NCBI GenBank assembly: GCA_964618895.1
Contig: CAZUDO010000118.1
Coordinates: 1 to 28,369 of the forward strand
Direction: 5' to 3'
DNA from: CAZUDO01 sp964618895
GTDB lineage: Bacteria; Desulfobacterota; Binatia; DP-6
DNA length: 28,369 bases
A program made the translations under genes and the position numbers. The notes beneath the pieces were generated by a model. The model ran no database searches. It had not been told where the DNA came from and saw only the letters and a list, made by a program, of their open reading frames with translations. The number at the start of each line of letters is the position of its first letter. Position 1 is the stretch's first letter. Shown here piece by piece: positions 11,101 through 20,500 of this stretch.

Positions 11101-14100
11101 CCACCGGCTGGGGCGACGATGGTCACCTGCGGCGTGTGTGCCACCGACAGAGTGACGGTCGCCTGGGCGGCCACCCCGCGCGCGTCGGTGACCCGCGCCG
11201 TCAGGACATGCGTGCCCGAGCGCAGCGTCGTCAGCGTGCGCGACGCCCCGCTGCCGATCGGGCCGTCGAGGCTCGACGACCACTGGATGGTCGCGCTCAG
11301 GTCGCCGTCCTCGGCGTCGAGGGCACGGGCCACGAGCGTCACGGGCGTCCCGGGCAGCACGCGGGCACCGGCGGCCGGCGCGGTGATGGTCACGGCCGGG
11401 GCGGTGTTCTGGGTCAGCGTGACCACCAGCTGCGGCTTGCCGGTGGTCGCCTCGCGGCTCTGGTACTTGACCCAGTCGGTGGCGGTGCTGGTGAGGGCCA
11501 GGTTGACCGTGCTCTCGCCGGCGATGCCTGCGCTCACGTCGAGGTCGATCGCCTGTCCGGGATTCACGCGCCCGGCGGTTGCCAGGACGGCGCCGTCGAT
11601 GGTGGGCCGGGTGCTGTAGGTGGTGGTGGCCTCCGACCAGGTGGAGTTGGTGATCGCCCGTACCACGCCGCCGGCGGCGGCGCCGTCGCTGGCACCGGCA
11701 GCGGCCGTCAGGCGGAGCGCGGTGCGCTCGATGGCGAAGCCGCCGAGCCCGCCGATCGTGAAGCGCAGGAACGCCTGCCGGGTGGGCGAGGTGCCGGCGA
11801 GGATGCCGGTCGCCGTGCCGAACTTGGTCGTGGTCGCCCCGGAGTCGACGTAGGTGTCGGCGATGGCGACGAACGACAGCGTGCCCGCCATCACGGTGAC
11901 GGTGATGTTCGCGCTCGCCGTGGTGCCGTCGGTGTCGGTGACGGTCGCCGTGAGGGTGTGCGTGCCGACGCTCAATCCCGGGACGACCAGGACGGCGCCG
12001 GTCCCGAGCGGCCCGGCGGCGCTCGAGCTCCAGCGCACCGCCGCGCCGAGCATCCCGTCCTCGGGGTCGGTCGCCGTGGCAGCCAGAAGTACCGGGCGAC
12101 CGGAGAGCAGGGTCGTCCCGTTCGCCGGCGCGTCGACCGCCACCGTGGGCGCCGTGTTCGGGGAACGGACGAGCAGCGTGCGTGCGACGCGGGTGGTGAG
12201 ACCGGCGGAATTGGTGGCGGCGGCTTCGATGCGGTGCGTGCCGATCGACAGCGCCGGCGCGGCGACGGTGCCACCGGTGCCGAGCGCGCCGTCCCGGTCC
12301 GACCTCCACACGAGTCCTGGGGTCAACGGGCCGTCGGCGGCATCGCTGGCGGTGCCCTGGAGCGTGACCGTCGTGCCCGTGAACACCCGCGTCCCGTCGA
12401 CCGGGGCGGCGACCGTCACCGTCGGCGGGGTCGGCGTGATCGTGACCTGGACGCTGGCCGACGCCGTCGCGCCGTCGGAATCGGTGACCGTGGCGGTGAG
12501 CGTGTGCGTGCCGAGGCGCAGGCTCGACAGCGTGAGCGCGGCCCCGGTGCCGAGGGTACCGTCGCGGCTCGACGTCCAGTGCACCTGCGGGCCGAGGTCG
12601 CCGTCGAAATCGTCGCTGGCGGTAGCGGCCAGGGAGAGGGCGGTGCCGAACGGGACGCTGGTGGCGTCGGGCGGCGTCGTGATGGCGATCGTCGGCGCCG
12701 CGTTCGGGCCGCGCACGCGGAGGGTGACCGACGCCTGCCCCATGAGGCCGTCGTCGTCGGTGGCGGTGGCGGTGATGGTGTGCAGCCCGGTGGTGAGCGC
12801 ACTCGCCGTGAGCGCGCCGCCGCTGCCGAGCATGCCGTCACGGTTGGACGACCACTGCAGGCGGCTGGCGAGCGCCCCGTCCTCGAGGTCGGTGGCGGTG
12901 GCGGCGAGGGCGACGGCGGTGCCGTGGAAGACGACCGTGCCGGCGACGGGGGCGGTGATCGCCACCGCGGGCGCGTTGCCCGCCACGGTCAGCACGAGCG
13001 TCGGCGGGGCGGCGCTCTCGCGGGCGCGGTAGGTGGCTTCGTCGCTCGACGTGTTGGTGAGGGCGAAGTTGTAGATGCCCGCTCCGGTCACCACCGCGCT
13101 CACGTCGAACTCGACCGTCTGGCCGCGGACGACCGGCCCCTGGCTGCCGAGCGCCGGGCCGTCGACGGGAGGACGGGTGGCGTAGGTGATCGTGCTCTCC
13201 TGCCAGTCGTTCGACGACAGGCGGGAGAGGGTGCCGCCGCTGGTGCTCTCGGCGCCCGGGTTGTCGTCGATCTGCACGCGCAGGGTGGCGTGCGTGACCG
13301 GCCGCGTGCCGACGCGCGCGGTGTCGAAGCGCAGGTACGCGATGCGGGCGGTGTTGGCGTCGACCCGCAGGGTGGGGCTGGTGCCGAAGTTGCCGCCTGG
13401 GATGCCGGCGTCGACCGAGGCGTCGGCGATGGCGGGCACCTCCACCAGGACGGCGGCGGCGACGGCGACCGTGATCGCGTGCGACGCGGCGAGGCCGCCC
13501 GAGTCGGTCACCGACGCGGTGATGACGTGTGCCCCGGGGCTGAGCGTCCGGGTGACGGTGCCGCCGGCGCCGAGGACGCCGTCGCGATCCGACGTCCACT
13601 GGAGTGCCGCCGTGAGCGGGCCGTCTTCCAGATCGCTGGCCGTGCCGGTGAACTGGACCGGGCTGCCGGCGGTGAGGGTCTGGCCCGTGGTCGGCGCGGT
13701 GATCGCCACCAGCGGCGCCGTGTTGGCGGCCGGCCGGGGCACCACGGTGATGCCGACGGTCGCGCTCGCCGGTACGCCGTGCGCGTCCTGCACGGTGGCG
13801 GTAAGGGTATGCGCGCCGGCGCCGAGGGCCGGCATCACCACCGCGCCCGTACCGAGCGGCCCGGCCAGGCTCGACGACCAGATGATGGCCGCGCTCAGGT
13901 CGGCGCCGCCGGCGTCGGCGGCGGTCCCCTGCAGGGTGATCGGGTCGCCGGCGAAGAAGCTCGCCCCCGGGGCCGGCTGGGTGATGGCGATGGTGGGTGG
14001 CCCGCCGGTGGCGACCGTCAGCACCAGCTCGGGCTTCTGCCCGCTGGTGGCGGCGGTGGAGTTGTACGACACGCCGTCGGTGGAGGTGCTGTCGATGGCA

Positions 14101-14555
14101 AAGTTGTAGACCCCGTCGGCCGGCACGCTGCTGCCCAGGTCGAACTCGACCGTCGCCCCGAGCGTCACCGCGCCGAGGGTGGCCAGTACCGGCCCGTCGA
14201 TCGCCGGGCGCGTGTTGAAGGTGACCGTCGCCTCGTTCCAGGTGCTGTCGCCGATGGCGTGGACGCTGCCACCACTGTTGGCCGCGCCGACGACGCCGAG
14301 ACGGAGCCGGGCGCTGGTCACCGTCCGGCCGGCGACGCCGCTCACGGCGAAGCGCAGATACGTGATGCGCGCCGTCGGCGCTTTCGCCCGCAGGCGGGCG
14401 TCGGCGTTCAGGTTGACGGCCGGCGACGCGCTGTCGACGTACACGTCGGCGACCGACGGGAAGGTGAGTGTCTGCGTCGTCTGCGCCGTCGCCGGCGGGG
14501 CCAGGGAGAGGAGCAGGGCTGCCGTGGCGAGGAGCCGGACCGTGATCTCGATCAT
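2106..14555 (-). CDS. Giant 4149-residue secreted protein: 7 DNRLRE modules, 29 Ig-like repeats, C-terminal probable beta-propeller
   Basis: An N-terminal signal peptide (hydrophobic core then PPATAQ, cleavage near residue 24) is followed by DNRLRE/CBM96-like modules starting near residues 27, 367, 888, 1502, 2112, 2721 and 3430. Each has an ADxYVD-like opening, an xLRF strand, a WxE...T...RP segment and a closing SREA. Between them lie runs of ~90-residue Ig/PKD-like repeats with the pattern AxDxxDGDL...W.SDRDG.LGTG...GTHT.TA.VTD. The order is D-2-D-4-D-5-D-5-D-5-D-6-D-2 (numbers are Ig-like repeats). Residues ~3770-4149 form a WD/YVDG-rich domain of unknown function, probably a beta-propeller, shared with the neighbouring 2133-residue protein. 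No sortase, type IX or autotransporter signal is visible, so the export route beyond Sec is unknown. The ATG start overlaps the upstream stop by 4 bases (ATGA) without a recognisable ribosome-binding site. Likely role: a long surface or matrix protein with many putative glycan-binding sites; this is inference from module families. Confidence 0.93.
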   Translation of the reverse strand: MIEITVRLLATAALLLSLAPPATAQTTQTLTFPSVADVYVDSASPAVNLNADARLRAKAPTARITYLRFAVSGVAGRTVTSARLRLGVVGAANSGGSVHAIGDSTWNEATVTFNTRPAIDGPVLATLGAVTLGATVEFDLGSSVPADGVYNFAIDSTSTDGVSYNSTAATSGQKPELVLTVATGGPPTIAITQPAPGASFFAGDPITLQGTAADAGGADLSAAIIWSSSLAGPLGTGAVVMPALGAGAHTLTATVQDAHGVPASATVGITVVPRPAANTAPLVAITAPTTGQTLTAGSPVQFTGTASDLEDGPLTAALQWTSDRDGVLGAGGTVTRTLSPGAHVITASVTDSGGLAASHAITVAVAAAVLVEVPAIADASVDAGIPGGNFGTSPTLRVDANTARIAYLRFDTARVGTRPVTHATLRVQIDDNPGAESTSGGTLSRLSSNDWQESTITYATRPPVDGPALGSQGPVVRGQTVEFDVSAVVTGAGIYNFALTNTSSDEATYRARESAAPPTLVLTVAGNAPAVAITAPVAGTVVFHGTAVALAATATDLEDGALASRLQWSSNRDGMLGSGGALTASALTTGLHTITATATDDDGLMGQASVTLRVRGPNAAPTIAITTPPDATSVPFGTALSLAATASDDFDGDLGPQVHWTSSRDGTLGTGAALTLSSLRLGTHTLTATVTDSDGATASASVQVTITPTPPTVTVAAPVDGTRVFTGTTVTLQGTASDAADGPLTPGLVWRSDRDGALGTGGTVAAPALSIGTHRIEAAATNSAGLTTRVARTLLVRSPNTAPTVAVDAPANGTTLLSGRPVLLAATATDPEDGMLGAAVRWSSSAAGPLGTGAVLVVPGLSVGTHTLTATVTDTDGTTASANITVTVMAGTLSFVAIADTYVDSGATTTKFGTATGILAGTSPTRQAFLRFTIGGLGGFAIERTALRLTAAAGASDGAAAGGVVRAITNSTWSEATTTYSTRPTIDGAVLATAGRVNPGQAIDLDVSAGIAGESTVNLALTSTATDWVKYQSREATTGKPQLVVTLTQNTAPAVTITAPAAGARVLPGTPVTLVARALDAEDGDLSATIQWSSSLDGPIGSGASRTLTTLRSGTHVLTARVTDARGVAAQATVTLSVAHTPQVTIVAPAGGAVVFTNDLPLTLRAQAHDVEDGDLGARVTWRSDRDGALATGAEIAATLGIGTHTVTARATDDDGLTGEATITVRVRGPNVAPVVSVTAPAGGTVVPAGTALVLAATADDDFDGDLTAALRWSSDRDGPLCPVATCSVVLREGSHVLTATVTDSNGADGAAQVPVTIAPSPPQVTIAAPAGGARLFTGVPILFQGTATDATDGTLSPSLAWISDRDGAIGTGPSFATGALSVGTHVVTARVTDAGGLAAEAERTVVVRPPNGGPTLTLLAPAATDTLLAGRPVLLAATAMDAEDGDLGGQVAWTSSRDGALGTGGALIVPALSAGTHTLTAAVVDQDGRTASASVTVGVGVGTLAFPAVADTYVDANAATTKFGTAALLTIDASPVRQAFLRFAVSGLGGAAIERAVLRLTVGSGASDGSLVGGTVQRITDGTWSEATTTYTTRPALTGVPLATVAAVTASQVVEFDVTPAVTGNGTYDFALTSTSSDAAHYQSREASSGTPQLVVHLAHNGMPVVTIGAPAAGAHLMPVMPVTCTGAATDAEGGDLSGQMVWQSDRDGALGTGRSITVPSLSSGAHTITARVTDAGGAVGEARLALTVAFAPTIAIDTPASGAIVFLDQLPVTLAAHASDVEDGDLGGTIVWRSDRDGALATGASIAASLSLGTHVVTAAVTDADGLHREAQLTLRVRGPNVGPTLAISAPGDGTSVPAGTPLALAAVASDDFDGDLGAQVQWSSSRDGSLGTGAALAVLLREGSHTLTATVTDSDGVAATAAVGVSITTSPPVVTIASPAPGTAVFTASPLPFSGMAIDPTDGDVSAGLRWVSDLDGLLGYGPAFTSDRLSTGMHVVTAAADDLQGLTGTAERAVRVRPPNDAPTVVVTSPDADGVVLAGTPLVLAGSATDPEDGILSASLRWTSSRDGVLGTGSSLLVPALSAGTHLLAATVTDQDGAAGNATITLNVLPATLVVGAVADTYVDSGKPTTKFGTATGLQASSSPVRQAFYRFDVTGLGSLSVQQATLRLTVSTATADGSIVGGIVRTSSNTTWTEAATTYNTRPPVDGPVLGSRAKVVAKQVVDFDVSAAVTGAGPVTFALTSTSTDSVKYASREASTGKPQLVLTLQQNTAPVVRITTPADGATVSRTAPVTLAATAVDAESGDLGAGLEWTSNVDGVLGTGPSLLVTRLSPGPHTITAVVSDTSERTGADTIGITVGYRPAVTIAAPRDRAIVFTTALPLTLSATASDVEDGDLTAQLAWTSDRDGALGAGGALSRTLSIGTHVLTATVTDGDGQQGEGRITVRVRGPNAAPTVAIIAPADGAAIPAGTPVPVATTATDDFDGDLSGFVGVSSSRDGALGAGASRTAVLTEGVHTLTAAATDSDGVTSTASIGVTITPTPPAVTITAPGPDTTAVFGSSLSFAASALDATDGDVSGGLTWTSDRDGIIGTGATFATTTLSEGVHVVMAAVTDAGGLTGQATVVVTVIRVPAVVILLPEMGARYLDTTAITFVATATDVLDGDVGATLTWTSDRIGPLGTGPLLTVPHLPAGLHTITAQAINTAGNPATATVTIEVQPATLVFEPVADAYVDEAFPSARLGTATDLQVGVAPFRQAFVRFTVSGAGTFPIATARVRLTAASSGGAGGGYAGTLFRMTNTTWSETTVSFSSQPTVEGPALDSLTGPVAAGEQVSFDAGAVVTGDGTYSFALQNPTTDVVRYDSREASNRPRLVVTFRQPEVHMLPAVTIGAPATGATLFDDSPVALTATAMDRLDGDLSAAILWRSDVDGPLGSSGAVTVPRLSRGAHVLTASVPNSLGLTGASSVSVTVADRPPTLAITSPSDLTLVPGGTALALVASATDDTDGDLSAAIAWSSSQDGALGTGASVTVTTLSPGEHVLTAAATNSLGVTGTATVVVFIDHAPPRVAITAPATGTTVAEGTRVEFAATATDVEDGDLSATVVWSSDLQGALGTGAALDVTLTVVGTHHIRAQVTDQSSQTRTAEAVVTVTLAPPALTVTAPANGFSTAGAIACTATAQDVRDGSLTSAIRWTSSLDGSLGVGGAVTAPRPSLGRHTITAQVTDSSGLTATTAVTVVVGDLPPTVTILAPANGTSVRAGDPLTLSARALDPAEGDVSTRVVWSSNVQGTLGTGGTLTTSALARGTHVLTARATDTRGLSGTAQVRVTITGTAANLAPVITITAPAAGTSVASGAAVVFAATATDDSGDLSASLTWASDLDGFLGTGASLPVTSLSPGAHQVTAAVSDASGALGNAAVSVTVFVPDPSFPAVADAGTDELVPDTNLGGTATMQVDSQPIRRIHLRFVVSGLGTQPIRRAIVRLRTTTPTSAGGDQAGEIRTVSAPWEELTVTHTNKPLQDGVLLSSVGAVVPAQDVDFDVTAAVTGDGTYNFGLKTLSTNGVEYVAREGGANGPRLIVTQDAPVPTRPTVQITTPADGAQLATGAGVTFAATATDPQDGDLGASLLWRSDRAGVLGTGPTITVTLATGLHVVTATATDSSAQTAATVVRVAVGISAPVVTIVAPAAGATGQRDRPFGFAGAALDPQEGDLSVALAWTSSIDGPIGTGPSFTRALGAGTHTITAAVTDGTGNTTSARVTVTVPAYRAGYEDHQYDPSLVVDLNKPTASKPESKLWYVDGIWWATLSNRTAPGHRIHRLDRGTQTWIDTGVLVDERSLSRQDVLWDGQALYMASRFAGNPAQARLLRFSYHAGAQSWSLNPGFPAPMPGGGTEALTLAKDSTATLWIAYTRNNTVFLARTLGNDTTWSVPFALPTAEATNLYFDDIAGIVALPGQIGVFWSNQNAKKDYFAVHTDGTPATDAAAWRIEVAGTGGAFADDHFNVQVAGDGRVFAAVKTSYTSASQPLMGLLVRSTTGTWSPLYPVGTVAQNPTRPRCLLDEVSRRVYVFYSAFQNNIYYKSSDMDAIAFPTGGGTQFMVANNRQDPGTDGINNPTSTKQSIDPTTGLVVIAATPETARYWHNEIPPVLP
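6390..11890 (-). repeat. Three ~1.83-kb super-unit repeats (DNRLRE + five Ig-like) in the giant gene
   Basis: Approximate units are 10050-11890, 8215-10050 and 6390-8215. Each codes for one DNRLRE module followed by five Ig-like repeats in the same order of subtypes. The first Ig-like repeat opens with an N(T/G)xPxV start. The second has VEDGDL and ends RVRGPN. The third has DDFDGDL with a (R/T)EG(S/V)H turn. The fourth has a (D)xTDG(T/D) core and in two units ends VRPPN. The fifth follows with AEDGDL- or PEDG-type cores. The third unit's last two repeats are the least regular. Boundaries are estimated from the ADxYVD motif positions. Confidence 0.75.
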
Positions 14556-17500
14556 GGCATGGGGAGAATGAGGTTGTGCCAGTAACTGTTGTCCTGGCGG
14601 CTGGAGGCCAGCACGACGAGACCGGAGGACGGCGTCACGTTCTGCTTGGTGCTGGCAGGGTTGCTGATGTCGGGGGCGGCGGTGCTCACGATCAGCGGAA
14701 TGCCGTCCCCCTCGGGGAAGGCGATCGTGTCCATGTCGCTCACCTTGTAGTAGAGCGCTTTGTGATCGAGGGAGTAGAAGACGAAGACCTTGCGCTGCAC
14801 CTCATCCAGCATGACCAGCTCGCGGGTCGGGTTCTGCTCGACCAGCGCCGTCGGATAGAGGGGGGACCAGGTGCCGGCGGCGGAGCGCACCAGCAGGCCG
14901 TTCAGCGGCTCGCCGTTGACGCCGTAGCTGGTCTTCACGGCCGCGAACACGCGTCCGTCGGAGGCCACCTTCAGGTTGAAGTGGTCGTCGGCGAACTTGC
15001 CGCCTTCCTCGATGGTCTCGAGCTGCCAGGCGCCGGAGTCGTCGGTGGCGGCGCCGTCGGTATGGACGGCGAAGTAGAAGCTCTTGGTCAGCTGGTTCGA
15101 CCAGAAGACGCCGATGCGGTGCTCGTTCGGCAGCGCCACCACGGTGGCGATGTCGTCGTCGAAGAGCGCGGTCTCCTCGCCGGTGCCGACCGGCAGCGTG
15201 ATCTCCTCGCTCCAGTCGCGGTCGGTGGCGAGGCTGTGTGAGACGAGGACGGTGTTGGCGAGCGTGTAGGCCAGCCACAGGCGGCCCTGCGAGTCTTTCG
15301 CGATGCTCATCGACTCGGTGCCGCCGCCCGGGATGTCGACCGGGAATCCGGAGTCCAGGTGCCAGGTCTTGGTGCTCGACGAGTAGCTGTAGCGCAGCAG
15401 GCGGTTCTGCGGCGTGAGCCCGTGGCAGCGCGACGCCATGTAGAGCTTGGTGCCGTCCCAGAGCACGTCCTGGCGGCTGATGGCGCGCTCGTCGATGTGG
15501 ACGCCGGTGTCGATCCACTGCTGGGTGACCGGATCGAGGCGATGGATGCGATGCGCCTCGACGTTCGGGCGATAGAGCGTCGCCCACCAGATGCCGTCGA
15601 CGTACCAGAGCTTCGACTCCGGCTTCTGGGCGGTGGCCTCGTTCGAGGCGCCGTCTTCGACGTCGGAGCCGAAGGCGAAGTCGCGGATGCCCACGTCGCG
15701 CTGCTGCACTTCCAGGCGGACGGCAGCGCTGCCGGGATTGCCGTCGGCGTCGACCACGCTAGCGGTCAGCGTGTGCAGCCCCGGGGAGAGATAGCGGGTG
15801 AAAGTCGGGCCGCCGGGGAGCAGTCCCTCGACGGTCGAGGTCCAGCTGAGCGTCGCCGACAGGTCGCCGTCCTCGCGATCGGTGGCGGTGGCGGCGATCG
15901 TGACCGGCAGGTCGAAGGGCACCACGGCGCCGCTTACGGGCGCCGTGATGGCGACCTGCGCGTCGGTCGGCTGGCGCAGCTCGAGGATCAGCTGCGGCTG
16001 CCCGCTGGCGGCCTCGCGGCTCTGATAGGCGACATCGTTGGTCGACGAGGTCATCAGCACGAAGCTGTAGAGGCCGTCGCCGTGCAGGACGGCGGTCACG
16101 TCGAAGTCGACCACCTTGCGCACGCCGACCGAGTCGGTGGCGGCGACGACCATGCCGTCGAGGGCGGGCCGGGTGGCGTAGGTGGTGGTGGCCTCCGGCC
16201 AGGTGGTGTTGCTGATCGTGTAGAGCGTACCGCCCTGGTCGCTGGCATTGGCGCTCGCGGTGCCGACGGTGAGGCGCAGCCGGGCACGGCCGATGGCGAA
16301 CGGCTCCAGGCCCGTGACCGCGAAGCGGAGGAAGACCTGCTTCACGGGCGAGCCGTCGGCGGTGAGGAGTGCCGCTCCGCCGACGGCGGTGCTCGGAGCC
16401 GACGCGTCGACGGTGGTGTCGGCGACGGCGGGGAGCGTGACCGTCGAGGGGCTCAGCGTGATGGCGACAGCGGCCGTGACCGTCTCGCCGGCGGCGTCGG
16501 TGACGCTGGCGGTGATGACGTGCGCGCCGGCGGTGAGGGTCGAGAGCACCAGCGCGGGACCGGTGCCGAGGGCGCCGTCGCGGCTCGAGCTCCAGGCGAT
16601 GGCGGCGTCCAGAGTGCCGTTCTCGGCATCGCTGGCGGTGGCGGTGAAGGGCAGCCGGCGGGCGGTCAGGAGCGCGGCCCCGGTCGCCGGGGCGGTAATG
16701 GCCACCATGGGCGGCGTGTTCCGCGACCGGATCATGACAATGCGCTGCGCCTGACTGCGGAGCCCGCCCGCGTCGGTGACCGCAGCCGTGATGGTGTGCG
16801 TGCCGGCGCTCAGCCGAGAGGTGGTGAAGCCGGCGCCGGCCCCGATCAGGCCGTCCCGGTCGGACGACCAGATCAGGGTGGCGGAGATGGTGCCGTCGGT
16901 GGCGTCGGTGGCGGTGCCGCCGAAGGTGAGCGGGCGCTCCGCGAACAGGAGCGCGCCGACGGGCGGCGCCGTCATGGTGACGATCGGCGGCGTCGGGCTC
17001 ACCGTGAACGGGATCTGGGCCGTACCGGTCACGCCGTCGGAGTCGGTGACGGCGGCGAACAGCGTATGGCGGCCCTCGGTCAGCGTGCGGGTGATCGACG
17101 GCCCGGTGCCGAGGGCGCCGTCACGGCTCGAGGTCCACGCGATCTGGCCGGCGAGCGCGGTGTCGAAGTCGTCGGTGACGGTCGCCGTCAGCGTCGCGGA
17201 CGTGCCTGCCGGCGTCGAACCGTTGGCTGGCGGAGCGGTGATGGTCACCACGGGAGCGGTGTTCGCCGGGCGGACGCGCACCGACGCGCGCGCCTCGGCG
17301 CGGGCGCCGTGGGCATCGGTCACGGCGGCGATGATGGTGTGGGGGCCGGGGCGGAGCGCGCCGGCGGCGACGGCCGTGCCGGTGCCGAGGGGACCGTCGA
17401 GGCTCGACGACCAGCGGATGGCGGCGCCGAGCTTGCCGTCCTCCTGGTCGATGGCGGTGGCGGCGAGCGCGAGCGGAAGCTGGCTGGCGAACAGGATGGT

Positions 17501-20500
17501 GCCGTCGAGAGGCGCGCTCATGCGCAGCACCGGCGGATGGTTCACGACCATGGTGATCGCCGCCTCGGCGCTGGCGCCGCTCGGGTCGGTGACCCGGGCG
17601 GTGATGGTGTGCGACCCGGCGGCGAGCGCGGGCACCGTCAGCGTAGCGCCGGTGCCGAGCGCGCCGCTCAGGCTCGAGGTCCAGCTGACCTGCGCGCTCA
17701 GGGTGCCGCTCTCCGCGTCGGTCGCGCTGGCGGCCAGGGTGACCGCCGTGCCGACGGTGACGCGCGTGCCGTTCGCCGGTGCGGTGACGGCGACCGCCGG
17801 CGGCGTGTTCTGCGTGAGCATGATGACCAGCTGCGGGCGGCCGGTGGTGGCCTGCCGGCTCTGGTACTTGACCCAGTCGGTGTTGGTGCTGGTGAGGGCG
17901 AAGCTGTACAGCCCGTCGCCGGGCAGCCCGGCGGTCACGTCGAACTCGACCACCTGCTTCGGCTTGACGGCGCCCTTGGTGGCGAATGCCGGCCCATCGA
18001 TGGCGGGCCGGGTGGTGTAGGTCGTCGCGGCCTCGGACCAGTCGTTGTTGGAGAGCCCGTTCACCGTGCCGCCCACCCGGCTGCCGTCGCTGCTGGCACC
18101 GCTCACGGTGAGGCGGAGGAGCGCGCGCTCGATGCTGAAGCCGGTGGTGCCCATCACCGGGAAGCGAAAGAAGGCCTGCCGCACCGGGCTCGAGCCGCCG
18201 ATCACGCTGGTGGCGGCGCCGAACACCTTGGTGGGGCTCGCGGAGTCGACGTAGGTGTCGGCCTCGGCGGTGATGCTGAGCATGGACACCACGACCGTGA
18301 CCGTGACGCTGGCGGTGGTGCTGGCGCCGTCGCGATCGGTGACGGCGGCGGTGAAAACGTGGCTGCCGACCGACAGGCTCGGGACGGTGCGGATCGCGCC
18401 CGTACCGAGGGCGCCGTCGCGGCTCGAGGTCCAGCGCACGGCCGCGCTCAGGTCGCCGTCCTCGGTGTCGGTGGCGGTCGCGGCCAGCAGGATCGGCTTG
18501 CCGCCGAGAAGGGCCGCGCCGTCGCCCGGCTGTTGGATGGCGAGCCGCGGGGCGGCGTTCGGCGGCCGCACCACCAAATTGCGCTCCGCCTGGCCGGTCA
18601 AGCCGGCGGCGCTGGTCACGGCGGCCCGGATGGCGTGCGTGCCGACGCTCAGGCCGGCGCTGGCGAAGCTCGGCCCGGTGCCGATCGGCCCGTCGAGGGT
18701 GGAGGTCCAGGCGAGTCCGGCCGACAGGTCGCCGCCGCGCGCATCGGCGGCCGACCCCGCGAAGGTGAGCGGTGTGCCGGCGAAGGCGATCGTGCCGGCG
18801 GCCGGGGCGGTGATGGTGACGGTGGGCGGCGTCGGGGTCACCACCAGCGCGACGCTCGCCTGCCCGCTGGCGCCGTCGGAGTCGGTGGCGACGCAGGTGA
18901 GGGTGTGGGTGCCTTCGCCGAGCGCCACCGTGAGGCGGCTGCCGGTGCCGAGCGGGCCGTGCACGCTCGACGACCAGCGCAGCGTGAGCGTCTGGTCGAA
19001 GTCGTCGAGGGCGCTGGCCGCGAGCGCGACCAACGTGCCGGCCGCGACGCTGCTGCCCGGGGCAGGCGCCGTGATGGTGATGCGCGGCGCCGTATTGGGG
19101 TCGCGCACGGTGATGGTGATCTCGGCCCGGCCCGCGCGTCCGTCGCGGTCGGTCACGGCGGCGGTGATGGTATGCGTGCCGGTGCCGAGCGCAGCGGTCG
19201 TGAGCGAGGCGCCGGTGCCGAGGACCCCGCCCAGGCTCGAGGTCCAGCTGATGCCGGCGGAGAGGTCGCCGTCCTCCACGTCGGTGGCGCTGGCGGTGAA
19301 GGGGATCGGCGTGCCGGTGGTGAATACGGCCTGATTCGCCGGTGCGGTGATGGCGACCCGGGGGCCGTTGCCGGCCAGCGTGATGACCAGGCGTGGCGGG
19401 GTGGCCGACTCGCGCGCGCGGTAGTCGACCGTGTTGCTGGAGCGGCTGACCAGGGCGAGCGACAGCGGCCCGTCGCCGGTGACCGCCGCGGTCACGTCGA
19501 ACTCGACCGTCTGCCCGGCGACGACCGCACCGACGGTGGCCAGGACGGCCCCGTCGACGGCCGGACGCGAGTTGTAGGTGGTGGTGCGCTCGTCCCAGGT
19601 GGTGTTCGAGATACGCTGCACGGTGCCGCCGGAGTCGCTGTTGGCGGACGTCCCGGTGTCGACTTGCAGACGGAGGATCGCGCGCCGGATATCCTGCGTG
19701 CCGACGCCGGCCACCTGGAAGCGGAGGTAGGTGGTGCGCGGGTTGGCGTTGGCGCGCAGCAGGGTGGTGGTGCCGAAGGCGCTGGTGGCCGCGGTGGCGT
19801 CGACGAAGGTGTCGGCGACCGGTAGCAGTTCGACGATCGGCGGTGCGACCACGGTGACGCTCACGCCGGCGGTGCCGGTCAGGTGCCCGCTGTCGGTCAC
19901 GCTGGCCGTGAGCCGGTGCGTGCCGGCGGTGAGCGGGCGGGTGAAGCTGCCGCCGGTCCCGAGTGCGCCGTCGCGGTCGGAGGTCCAGGCCAGGCGGGCG
20001 GTGAGCACGCCGTCTTCGAGGTCGGCGGCCGACCCCGCGAACGCGATCGGCTCGCCGGCGGTGAGGGTGCGAACGGCGGCCGGCTCGGTGATGGTCACCA
20101 GCGGCTCGGTGTTGGCCGGGGGCGGCGGGCTCACGGTGACGATGACGCGCGCCGTGGCGCCGAAGCCGTCGCCGTCGGTCACGTCCGCGGTGATGGTGTG
20201 CACGCCCCGCACCAGGGTCGCACCCACCGTGGCCCCCGTGCCGAGGGCGCCCTGCAGGTCGGACCGCCAGGCGATGGCGGCCGACAGGGTGCCGTCGACG
20301 GCGTCGGTGGCGGTGCCCTGGAACGTCACCGAGTCGCCGGCGAAGAACTGGGCCCCGGGGGCGGGCTGGCCGATGGTGACCGTGGGGTTGGGGCCGGCAG
20401 GCACCGTGATGACGAGCGCCGGCTTCTGGCCGCTGGTGGCGGCCGCGGAGTTGTACGACGCCGCGTCGATCGACGCGCTGTCGAGGGCGAAGCTGTAGGT